A DNA stretch of 64,000 nucleotides, from assembly GCA_913019975.1 (NCBI GenBank), contig CAJWBH010000001.1:62001-126000 (forward strand), given 5' to 3'. How positions within the stretch are numbered: the stretch's first letter is position 1; each line of letters begins with the position of its first letter. Source of the DNA: Thalassolituus maritimus (GTDB lineage Bacteria > Pseudomonadota > Gammaproteobacteria > Pseudomonadales > Oceanobacteraceae). A program made the translations under genes and the position numbers. Shown piece by piece: positions 9,231 through 16,264 of the stretch. A model generated the notes under the pieces. The model saw only the letters and a list, made by a program, of their open reading frames with translations, was not told the DNA's origin and searched no databases.

Positions 9231-10547
9231 TTACAGCTCTCCAGAGAGTTGAGCGGACAGATCGTCATCTCGACCAAAGCGTTTTGCCAACTGAGGGCGT
9301 AGCCAAAGGCCCAGCGCTTCATCGTTCAGACCATTCAGCAGTTCATTGATAAAACCAAAGCTCAGCATCACTTCAGCATCGGCGGCGCTGATACCACGGC
9401 TTTGCAGATAGAAGCGGGCTTTTTCTTCAAGCTGAGCGACGGTGGCACCGTGTGCACACTGAACGTCATCAGCGTAGATCTCAAGCTCAGGCTTGGTGTT
9501 GATCTCGGCGGTGTTTGTCAGCAGCAGGTTTTTGTTGCTCAGTTCAGCCAGCGTTTTCTGGGCATCCGGATGAATATGAATACGGCCGTTAAAAGTTGCT
9601 TTGGCTTTATCATTCATAATGCCGCGGAACACTTCGTCGGTCGTACAGTGCGCTGCTTTGTGCTCAACGCAGGTATGAAAATCAATGACCTGTTTGTTCT
9701 GCGGAACATAGACACCGTTCATTTCGCAGTGCGAACCGCCAACATTATGGTTCACGATAATGTCATTGCGGGTGAGGGCAGAACCCAGACCTAAATGAAA
9801 ACCTTCGTAACGCGAATCACGCTGCAGATCGATAAAGGTACCGCCAATATGAAATGCAGACTCTGCCATCAGTTGCATGCGGTAATGCACCAGTTTGGCG
9901 TTATCGCCAACGCGGATTTCAGTAACCGCATTGGTGAAATTATTCTGCTTACCATCGACAGTATCGTCACCTGTATAGTGCTCGATGACAGTCGCTTCAG
10001 AACCCTGCTCGAGAGCGATCAATAAACGCGTATTAACGGTAAAAGGTGCATCGCCTACGGTGTTGGCGTAGACAATGTGCAGCGGGTGCTCGAGGCGTTG
10101 GTTCTTCTCGACCAGAACAAACAAGCCATCGTTAATGCTGGCGTCATTGAGGTCGGCAAACAAATGTCCGCGCTCACCTTTTACATTGCCTAATAGTTCA
10201 CGAATGGCTTCCTGCTGTTCCGGGCGAGCGTCACGGAAACGAACGACCAGCTCGAGTGCAGCAGCGTCTGATGCGGAAGTATCCAGCTCGCCGTTAGCAA
10301 CTACAAGGCGATTAGCCTGAAGACCCGGAACAACCGGTGCATGCGCCTGAGCGTGCGGAGCACTGTTGGCAAAGCCGGTTTCAGTCAGGTTATACAGTGA
10401 GGTGTATTTCCAGTCTTCGGTTTTACGTGTAGGCACAGTGGCTTCAGCGAAGGCCTGTTGGCCGCGCTCATTTGTTGATTCGAGCCATGCCAGTGGGCTG
10501 ATGCCTTTTGCAAGTTCAAGCTGCTGGGCAATAAATTCAGCGGCCAT
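9231..10547 (-). CDS. sufD: Fe-S cluster assembly protein SufD
   Basis: 438 residues of the SufB/SufD beta-helix family. The N-terminal helical part has LAWLESTNERGQQAF, then TRKTEDWKYTSLYNL, the classical SufD signature near residues 41-55. The C-terminal core contains CTTDEVFRGIMNDKAKATF and DVQCAHGATVAQLEE, with the conserved His that takes part in cluster assembly at the SufB-SufD interface. SufD pairs with SufB and SufC in the scaffold complex and is needed for iron acquisition. It lies one base downstream of sufC and two upstream of sufS. Normal length, no irregularities. Confidence 0.95.
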   Translation of the reverse strand: MAAEFIAQQLELAKGISPLAWLESTNERGQQAFAEATVPTRKTEDWKYTSLYNLTETGFANSAPHAQAHAPVVPGLQANRLVVANGELDTSASDAAALELVVRFRDARPEQQEAIRELLGNVKGERGHLFADLNDASINDGLFVLVEKNQRLEHPLHIVYANTVGDAPFTVNTRLLIALEQGSEATVIEHYTGDDTVDGKQNNFTNAVTEIRVGDNAKLVHYRMQLMAESAFHIGGTFIDLQRDSRYEGFHLGLGSALTRNDIIVNHNVGGSHCEMNGVYVPQNKQVIDFHTCVEHKAAHCTTDEVFRGIMNDKAKATFNGRIHIHPDAQKTLAELSNKNLLLTNTAEINTKPELEIYADDVQCAHGATVAQLEEKARFYLQSRGISAADAEVMLSFGFINELLNGLNDEALGLWLRPQLAKRFGRDDDLSAQLSGEL

Positions 10548-10548
10548 A

Positions 10549-11310
10549 TCACTCAGCTCCGTTTTCGTTACCGTTTTCCAGCCAGCCGTAGCCTTTTTCT
10601 TCCAGCTCCAGCGCCAGTTCTTTACCGCCGGATTTCACGATGCGGCCATTCGCCAGAACGTGAACATAGTCTGGCACGATATAGTCGAGCAGACGCTGGT
10701 AGTGGGTAACTACGATAAAGCTGCGGTTAGCATCGCGCATTGCGTTCACACCATCAGCGACCACCTGTAGGGCATCGATATCCAGACCGGAGTCGGTTTC
10801 ATCGAGGATGCACAGGCTTGGTTCCAGCAGCATCATCTGCATCAGCTCGTTACGCTTTTTCTCACCACCAGAAAAACCTTCGTTAACGCCACGCTTGAGG
10901 AAGCTCTGATCGAGGTTGACGGCTTTGCATTTTTCACGAGCAAGTTTTAAAAACTGAACAGAATCCAGCGCAGGCTTGCCTTGCTGCTCACGTACTGCAT
11001 CAACAGAGGCTTTCAGGAATTCGAGGTTAGAAACACCCGGAATTTCAACCGGATACTGGAATGCCAGAAACAGACCTTCGCGTGCGCGCTCTTCAGGATC
11101 AAGATCGAGAATATCCTTGCCGTTCAGAGTGGCGGAACCACCAGTCACTTCGTAGCCTTCACGACCCGCCAGTACGTTACCCAGGGTACTTTTACCGGCA
11201 CCGTTCGGACCCATAATGGCGTGTACTTCACCCGGGCCGATGTTCAGGTTCAGGCCTTTGAGAATTTCTTTTTCTTCAACGCTGGCCTTGAGGTCTTTAA
11301 TCTCGATCAT
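10549..11310 (-). CDS. sufC: Fe-S cluster assembly ATPase SufC
   Basis: 253 residues, a soluble ABC-type ATPase that drives conformational change of the SufB-SufD scaffold. Walker A is GPNGAGKST (residues 34-42), the signature is FSGGEKKR (146-153), and Walker B runs into ILDETDSGLDID with catalytic Glu171. The ETDSGLD variant is diagnostic of SufC rather than of transporter ATPases. It follows sufB but is separated from it by 338 bp that hold a palindromic repeat, whereas the genes after it are packed within 1-12 bp. Translation initiation must therefore be independent of sufB. Confidence 0.96.
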   Translation of the reverse strand: MIEIKDLKASVEEKEILKGLNLNIGPGEVHAIMGPNGAGKSTLGNVLAGREGYEVTGGSATLNGKDILDLDPEERAREGLFLAFQYPVEIPGVSNLEFLKASVDAVREQQGKPALDSVQFLKLAREKCKAVNLDQSFLKRGVNEGFSGGEKKRNELMQMMLLEPSLCILDETDSGLDIDALQVVADGVNAMRDANRSFIVVTHYQRLLDYIVPDYVHVLANGRIVKSGGKELALELEEKGYGWLENGNENGAE

Positions 11311-11380
11311 TTCTTTAACCTTTTGTCTGGTGGCAGACGGTTAGTGTTCAATTTTCAAATTTTGATTTGTGATTTCTTTC

Positions 11381-11483
11381 GGGAGACCGGAAGAAGATCG
11401 GCTGGTCGCGGTAAATACATCCCTGTACGCTCGGCTGTGCCATCCATGGCACAGACGCCAGCCTCAACTTCTTCCGATCTCCC
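11381..11483. repeat. Nested palindromic element inside the suf operon
   Basis: A non-coding, highly structured unit of about 103 bp. The outer inverted repeat is GGGAGACCGGAAGAAG at 11381-11396 against CTTCTTCCGATCTCCC at 11468-11483, matching at 15 of 16 positions. Inside it GGCTGG (11400-11405) pairs with CCAGCC (11458-11463). At the centre TGTGCCAT-CC-ATGGCACA (11436-11453) forms a perfect 8-bp hairpin. The segment between also contains a GTAAATACATCCCTGTACGC stretch, which I recall as a phrase of dispersed intergenic repeats in marine gammaproteobacteria. No second copy was noticed in this window. It could be a REP- or MITE-like unit, and it would form a stable hairpin in the sufB-sufC mRNA. 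Confidence 0.7.
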
Positions 11484-11648
11484 TTACTATTCGTTCACCC
11501 CAAAGGGCGTTCGCTTGACTACAGTTCTGGGCGTCATGAGCGAATGGAGTGCAAGGCAAAACCGAGTGAAGAAGCGCAGTTTACAAGTAGTAAATGAGCA
11601 TTCTGAGCGAGGTTTTAACACCGCAATCCAGAGCGCAGTAGGCCAGAA
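11484..11648. other. Non-coding tail of the sufB-sufC intergenic insert, repeat-like
   Basis: These 165 bp lie between the palindromic element and the sufB stop codon. No convincing ORF is present on either strand. The sequence has a distinct low-complexity flavour, with phrases such as GAGCGAATGGAGTGCAAGG and two similar AGCGCAGT phrases (around 11574 and 11632). I recall such text from dispersed intergenic repeats of marine gammaproteobacteria, but this cannot be verified here. Together with the palindrome it explains the exceptional 338-bp gap within an otherwise tightly packed operon. Confidence 0.4.
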
Positions 11649-13094
11649 TTAGCCGACAGAGCCTTCCAGAGAAATCTCCAGGAGCTTTCCTGCCTCCACG
11701 GCAAACTCCATCGGCAACTCTTTAAATACTTCTTTACAGAACCCGTTAACAATCATGGATACCGCTTTCTCGGTATCGATGCCGCGCTGCTGACACAGGA
11801 ACAACTGATCATCGCTTACGGTCGATGTCGTTGCTTCGTGTTCTACTACAGCACTTGGGTGCTTGCTCTCAATATATGGGAAGGTATGAGCACCACACTT
11901 ATCGCCTAAGAGCAGAGAATCGCACTGAGTGAAGTTACGTGCACCTTCCGCCATTGGACCCATTCGCACTAAGCCGCGATAAGCATTCTGACTTTTACCC
12001 GCAGAAATACCTTTCGAAATAATGGTCGACTTAGTGTTCTTGCCCATGTGAATCATCTTGGTGCCGGTGTCGGCTTGCTGATAATTATTGGTCAGGGCAA
12101 CGGAATAAAATTCGCCAATGCTGTTGTCGCCTTTCAGCACACAGCTTGGGTACTTCCAGGTGACGGCAGAACCGGTTTCAACCTGAGTCCAGCTGACTTT
12201 GGCGTTGGTGTGAGCAACGGCACGCTTGGTCACGAAGTTGTAGATACCGCCTTTGCCGTTTTCATCGCCTGGATACCAGTTCTGCACCGTACTGTACTTA
12301 ATTTCAGCACCATCAAGAGCGACCAGCTCTACAACGGCTGCGTGCAGCTGGTTTTCATCACGCATCGGTGCAGTACAGCCTTCGAGGTAACTGACGTACG
12401 AACCTTCATCGGCGACAATTAAAGTACGCTCAAACTGGCCGGTCATGGCTTCGTTGATACGGAAATACGTAGACAGTTCCATCGGGCAGCGAACCCCTTT
12501 CGGGATATACACAAAGGAACCATCGGAGAACACGGCGCAGTTCAGTGCTGCAAAGAAGTTATCGCGCTGAGGTACAACAGAGCCCATGTACTTCTTGATC
12601 AGCTCTGGGTACTCGTGAACGGCTTCTGAAATCGGCATAAAGATAACGCCAGCTTCTTCCAGCTTTTCGCGGAATGTAGTCGCGACGGATACTGAGTCGA
12701 ACACGGCATCAACGGCAACGCCCGCAAGTGCCATTTGCTCGTGCAGTGGGATACCCAACTTGTTGTAGGTTTCCAGCAGCTCTGGGTCGACTTCATCAAG
12801 CGATTTTGGTTTGTCTTCCATGCTCTTAGGCGCAGAGTAGTAAGACACGCCCTGATAATCGATTTCAGGGTAACCCAGGTGCGCCCAATCAGGCTCTTCC
12901 ATGGTCAGCCATTCGCGGTAGGCTTTTAAGCGCCACTCAGTCAGCCACTCGGGTTCGCCTTTTTTAGCTGAAATAAAGCGCACCACATCTTCATCCAGCC
13001 CTGGTGGCAGGGTCTCGGACTCAATGTTAGTGACGAAGCCGGCTTTGTATTCACGGGCTTTGATCTGGCTTTCAATTTCAGCGTTGGTGGCCAT
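11649..13094 (-). CDS. sufB: Fe-S cluster assembly scaffold SufB
   Basis: 481 residues, the first gene of the suf operon. SufB is the scaffold subunit on which the nascent cluster is built with SufC and SufD. Typical segments seen are [15 protein letters not shown] (about residues 45-59), [38 protein letters not shown], and near the C-terminus the [20 protein letters not shown] region with conserved acidic and His ligands. Length matches the family (about 480). The promoter region at 13171-13209 carries an Rrf2-type operator overlapping the -10 box, so expression is expected to respond to cluster status. Confidence 0.96.
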   Translation of the reverse strand: MATNAEIESQIKAREYKAGFVTNIESETLPPGLDEDVVRFISAKKGEPEWLTEWRLKAYREWLTMEEPDWAHLGYPEIDYQGVSYYSAPKSMEDKPKSLDEVDPELLETYNKLGIPLHEQMALAGVAVDAVFDSVSVATTFREKLEEAGVIFMPISEAVHEYPELIKKYMGSVVPQRDNFFAALNCAVFSDGSFVYIPKGVRCPMELSTYFRINEAMTGQFERTLIVADEGSYVSYLEGCTAPMRDENQLHAAVVELVALDGAEIKYSTVQNWYPGDENGKGGIYNFVTKRAVAHTNAKVSWTQVETGSAVTWKYPSCVLKGDNSIGEFYSVALTNNYQQADTGTKMIHMGKNTKSTIISKGISAGKSQNAYRGLVRMGPMAEGARNFTQCDSLLLGDKCGAHTFPYIESKHPSAVVEHEATTSTVSDDQLFLCQQRGIDTEKAVSMIVNGFCKEVFKELPMEFAVEAGKLLEISLEGSVG

Positions 13095-13170
13095 AGCTAC
13101 TTCTCTCGCATCGCATCATAGGTGCATCGGGTACATCATTATCGAGCGCAGTCTACCAGAACTGACGCCA

Positions 13171-13195
13171 ATAACTGAGTATTTTACTCAGGTAC
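13171..13195. promoter_or_regulatory. IscR type 1-like operator in the sufB/regulator intergenic region
   Basis: A perfect inverted repeat, CTGAGTA-TTT-TACTCAG, occupies 13175-13191. It is flanked by ATAA on the left and GTAC on the right. The arrangement fits the 25-bp type 1 site bound by cluster-loaded IscR (ATA at the left, two half-sites around an A/T-rich centre), differing mainly in GAGT for GACT. The adjacent gene at 13337 encodes an Rrf2-family protein with three cysteines, the obvious ligand. The site covers the predicted -10 element of sufB, so binding should repress the operon. Experimental binding is not shown by the sequence. Confidence 0.65.
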
Positions 13196-13209
13196 TCTCT
13201 GTCTGTACA
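13181..13209 (-). promoter_or_regulatory. Predicted sigma70 promoter of the suf operon
   Basis: Reading leftward, a -35-like TGTACA (13209-13204) is followed after exactly 17 bp by TAAAAT (13186-13181), five of six bases matching the -10 consensus. The -10 box lies inside the IscR-like palindrome. Transcription would start near 13174, leaving an untranslated leader of about 80 bases before sufB. Confidence 0.55.
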
Positions 13210-13215
13210 GAAAGA

Positions 13216-13230
13216 ATACCAAGTTGGTAT
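13216..13230. promoter_or_regulatory. Second perfect palindrome in the suf control region
   Basis: ATACCAA-G-TTGGTAT is a perfect 15-bp inverted repeat just upstream of the predicted sufB -35 box, and about 105 bp before the regulator start codon. A smaller palindrome, TCTGTACAGA, lies at 13203-13212. The position suits an upstream activator or an autoregulatory site for the divergent regulator gene. No protein can be assigned from the sequence. Confidence 0.4.
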
Positions 13231-13336
13231 GCTTTGTGTCAGGATTGTATCAAAGCCCATGAATGCTGACGAATCGACAATGATTCTCAATCGGGTTCTA
13301 AGAAAAACACGGCGGCCTGATCCACAGGAAAGACAG

Positions 13337-13804
13337 ATGCTCAGAATCGGCAAACTCACAGATTACGGAATCGTGGTGCTTAATCACTTGGCGGCGCAGG
13401 GCGCGGTTCAGCAGTCGGTGGATGACATTTCATCGACCACTGGTCTCAACGTTCCGACCGTACGCAAAGTGATGAAGGCACTGGTCGATAGCGGACTTGT
13501 GAACGCCCGTCGTGGTGCCAAAGGCGGTTATCGCATCGCCCGGTCACCTGCACAGATCAGCGTTCGCGATGTAGTTGAAGCCTTCGAAGGCCCGATTGCT
13601 CTGACGGAGTGCTCTCAGGACCATCATGTCTGCGATATCACCGATACCTGTAATCTCTCAGACGGCTGGGGTGGGATAAACCAGCTGATTATGCAGATGA
13701 TGGGGCGAATTTCTCTCGAAGACGTCCGTAACCCTCAGATCGTCGATCAGTTGTACCGGCAGTTGCTGGATGACGGGCCAAGGATTCAGTTGGTGAATTT
13801 GTAG
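13337..13804 (+). CDS. Rrf2-family Fe-S responsive regulator of the SUF system
   Basis: 155 residues from the ATG at 13337, preceded by AGGAAAG; longer reading frames upstream lack support. The N-terminal winged helix begins MLRIGKLTDYGIVVLNHLA, the start typical of SUF-system Rrf2 regulators. It continues with GLNVPTVRKVMKALV as recognition helix and the RGAKGGYRIA wing. Three cysteines (about residues 92, 99 and 105, in TECSQDHHVCDITDTC) are spaced as the [2Fe-2S] ligands of IscR-like proteins. It is divergent from sufBCDSA and probably senses cluster sufficiency and represses the operon through the palindrome at 13175-13191. Codon use is like its neighbours. Confidence 0.9.
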   Translation: MLRIGKLTDYGIVVLNHLAAQGAVQQSVDDISSTTGLNVPTVRKVMKALVDSGLVNARRGAKGGYRIARSPAQISVRDVVEAFEGPIALTECSQDHHVCDITDTCNLSDGWGGINQLIMQMMGRISLEDVRNPQIVDQLYRQLLDDGPRIQLVNL

Positions 13805-13968
13805 GGGCGCCATCTTTTCAAGCAAGTGTGCGGAATTGAGTTAGGCAATCTGGGCCACTGAAAACTGTAGTCAGGTCTGAGTCAGTAGCAGTCAGATAGA
13901 CTCCTGCTATAGTTGAACGTACGTGTTATCTACAATCCATCTCACATTGGACTTGTGAGTCTGAACTA

Positions 13969-15309
13969 GTGCAGGAAAGCATTTTTCAGCGTCGCCGAGG
14001 TCGTTGCTCAACCGTGGTAAATCTCAGTCAGTATGGTCATCTGGTTCATATCGAGACCATTGAAGAATTTAAGCTTTACGAACTGATACCCAACGTTGTT
14101 TGGGTGTTCGATATCGATAAGCACGGTTGGTGGTGGGGCAACTCAGCAGCGGTTGCCTTCTGGGGGCTGGATTCGGTGCAAGCACTGATCGACAAAGATC
14201 TGTCAGGTGATACTCAGGGCGCGCGTGACCGTACGTTGCAAACCTTTGAGCTCGCGGTGCGCGAAGGCCTTACCGTTGACCCCTGGACAACCTATCCGAA
14301 CGGTAAACCTAAGACGTTGTTGATGATGCACCGGGCAGTGCTGTTGGGGCCAGACCGACATCGAGGCATCATTGCCTACATCAATGAACAGGTGAACATG
14401 GGGGAGCAGCCCGAAAATCTGCTCTTGATGGAGGCGATGCGCTATACGCGGGTGCCTGCAACTACCTTCACCCTGGATGGTACACCCGTGGTAGAAAGCC
14501 CTGCGGCAACCGATGCTTATAACTATATCCATAGCCAGTCTTTAGCAGCAGATATCTCTCCTTTCGTTGCCCGCTTTGCTGATCCAGCCGAGGGGCGGGA
14601 TTGTCTTAAGCGGGTGCAGGCTGGAGAAGAAGGCCGCTGGGACTACATCATGCAAACCGCCAATGGGCCGCGCCGCCATAGCCTGGATATTCGCTGTACC
14701 CGCCATCCATTGAACGGGGATTTCCTGTTTCTGGTGGTCGAGTATGATTTCACCGAATTGTATGAGGCGCTGGAAGAGGTCGAGTCAGCGCGCTCGAGGC
14801 TGCATGATATTGCGATGAAGGATGCTCTTACGGGTGTACATAGCCTGCACTACATGCAGGAGGCCGCCGACGCTGAACTCGCTCATGCCGCCCTTGATAA
14901 ACAGCCACTCTGGCTGATGTTTATTGATCTGGATGGCTTCAAAGCAATCAACGACAACTTCAGCCACAGTGCCGGTGATGAGGTGTTGCGTGAAGTGGCC
15001 AGACGCTTACAGGAGGTTATTTGTGAGAGCGACCTGCTGGCCCGGATTGGTGGAGACGAGTATGTACTGCTGTCTCACGCCAGCTCGAGAGCAGATTCTG
15101 AAGGAATGGCCCAGCGTATTCTGGATTGCCTGAAAGAGCCAATATCGGTTGAGGGCGCCCAGGCCCGGGTCAGCGCCAGTATCGGCATTGCTAACTTCCC
15201 TGACGATGGGGAGGATCTCGAATCATTGCTTAAAGCCGCAGATGCCGCCATGTACCGGGTAAAGAAAGACGGAAAGAACGATTTTGCTTTTGTTCCATCC
15301 GAAGATTGA
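13969..15309 (+). CDS. Diguanylate cyclase with N-terminal PAS-like region
   Basis: 446 residues. Residues 33-150 read like a PAS/PAC sensor (FKLYELIPNVVWVFDID onward), and a second PAS-like stretch may occupy 155-265. A short coiled linker leads to a GGDEF domain at about 280-445. The active-site motif is GGDEY (361-365), an aromatic replacement of the usual Phe. The metal-binding Asp in LMFIDLDGFKAIN and the NDNFSHSAGDEVL substrate segment are conserved, so c-di-GMP synthesis is likely. The I-site position before the motif reads CESD instead of RxxD, so product inhibition through that site is probably lost. The start is a GTG at 13969. There is no membrane segment, so it is cytoplasmic. Confidence 0.85.
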   Translation: MQESIFQRRRGRCSTVVNLSQYGHLVHIETIEEFKLYELIPNVVWVFDIDKHGWWWGNSAAVAFWGLDSVQALIDKDLSGDTQGARDRTLQTFELAVREGLTVDPWTTYPNGKPKTLLMMHRAVLLGPDRHRGIIAYINEQVNMGEQPENLLLMEAMRYTRVPATTFTLDGTPVVESPAATDAYNYIHSQSLAADISPFVARFADPAEGRDCLKRVQAGEEGRWDYIMQTANGPRRHSLDIRCTRHPLNGDFLFLVVEYDFTELYEALEEVESARSRLHDIAMKDALTGVHSLHYMQEAADAELAHAALDKQPLWLMFIDLDGFKAINDNFSHSAGDEVLREVARRLQEVICESDLLARIGGDEYVLLSHASSRADSEGMAQRILDCLKEPISVEGAQARVSASIGIANFPDDGEDLESLLKAADAAMYRVKKDGKNDFAFVPSED

Positions 15310-15407
15310 TCCCATCTGTTAGAGCGAGGACCTACGAATCTATTGCCGTAACGGCCGAAGGGTTCGAAGTACTGACGCTCAGGGAAGAAGAGAGTCGGCA
15401 GTTAAGC

Positions 15408-15416
15408 TGATATAAT
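15408..15416 (+). promoter_or_regulatory. Extended -10 promoter upstream of tcdA
   Basis: TGATATAAT at 15408-15416 is a perfect extended -10 element (TGn followed by TATAAT), 31 bp before the tcdA start codon. The region 17-18 bp upstream has no good -35 hexamer, which is normal for extended -10 promoters. Confidence 0.55.
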
Positions 15417-15447
15417 CTTCCCACGTTTTTGATCTCTGAGTTCCATA

Positions 15448-16254
15448 ATGTCTTCTTCGATGAGTCCATCCTACCTCGACCGTTTCGGCGGTATTGGCCG
15501 TTTATACGGTGCAGACGGCTTGCAACGCCTGCACGATGCGCACGTCTGCGTGATAGGCATTGGTGGTGTCGGTAGTTGGGCAGCTGAGGCTCTGGCGCGT
15601 TCGGGCGTTGGTAAGATCACTCTGATCGACATGGACGATATCTGTGTCACCAACACCAATCGACAGATTCACGCCATGACCAGCTCGGTCGGTAAGCTCA
15701 AGTGCGAAGCGGTTGCTGAGCGTTTAAAAGACATTAATCCTGAGATCGATGTCGATGCTCGTATGGCGTTTGTCACGGCTTCGAATCTGGAAGAGCAGAT
15801 CACGCCGGATATGGATTACGTGATCGATTGCATCGATAGTGTAAAGAATAAAGCCGCGCTGATTGCCTTCTGTAAGCGTCGCAAGATTCGTATCGTTACC
15901 ACGGGGGCGGCTGGTGGTCAGACGGACCCGACGCAGATTCAGGTCGGTGATCTGAATAAAACCTTCAATGATCCTCTTGCGCGTAAAGTACGCTCTTTGC
16001 TACGTCGTGAATACGGTTTTTCGCGTAACGCATCGCGTAACTATTCTGTGCCTTGTGTCTTTTCAACCGAACAGCTGGTGTACCCAAACAGCGACGGCAC
16101 TGTGTGTCAGACCAAAGCTTTTGCTGGCGAAAGCACCCGCCTCGACTGCAATAGCGGTTTTGGCTCCGCGACTATGGTGACGGGTACTTTTGGTTTTGTC
16201 GCAGCATCACGGGTGATTCGCCGCATTGCGGATAATGCCGGGAAGAAGCCTTAA
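15448..16254 (+). CDS. tcdA: tRNA threonylcarbamoyladenosine dehydratase TcdA (CsdL)
   Basis: 268 residues of the E1/ThiF/MoeB superfamily. The ATP-binding Rossmann motif is IGIGGVGSWAAEALARSG (about residues 36-53). DMDDICVTNTNRQ follows, and a substrate-contact region near YVIDCIDSVKNKAALI. TcdA uses ATP to cyclise the t6A37 modification of tRNA into cyclic ct6A. The sequence YSVPCVFSTEQ in the second half matches the family. Length is normal (the E. coli protein is about 268). It stands alone between a diguanylate cyclase and recQ, with its own promoter-like element. Confidence 0.92.
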   Translation: MSSSMSPSYLDRFGGIGRLYGADGLQRLHDAHVCVIGIGGVGSWAAEALARSGVGKITLIDMDDICVTNTNRQIHAMTSSVGKLKCEAVAERLKDINPEIDVDARMAFVTASNLEEQITPDMDYVIDCIDSVKNKAALIAFCKRRKIRIVTTGAAGGQTDPTQIQVGDLNKTFNDPLARKVRSLLRREYGFSRNASRNYSVPCVFSTEQLVYPNSDGTVCQTKAFAGESTRLDCNSGFGSATMVTGTFGFVAASRVIRRIADNAGKKP

Positions 16255-16264
16255 TTTTTTCAAA

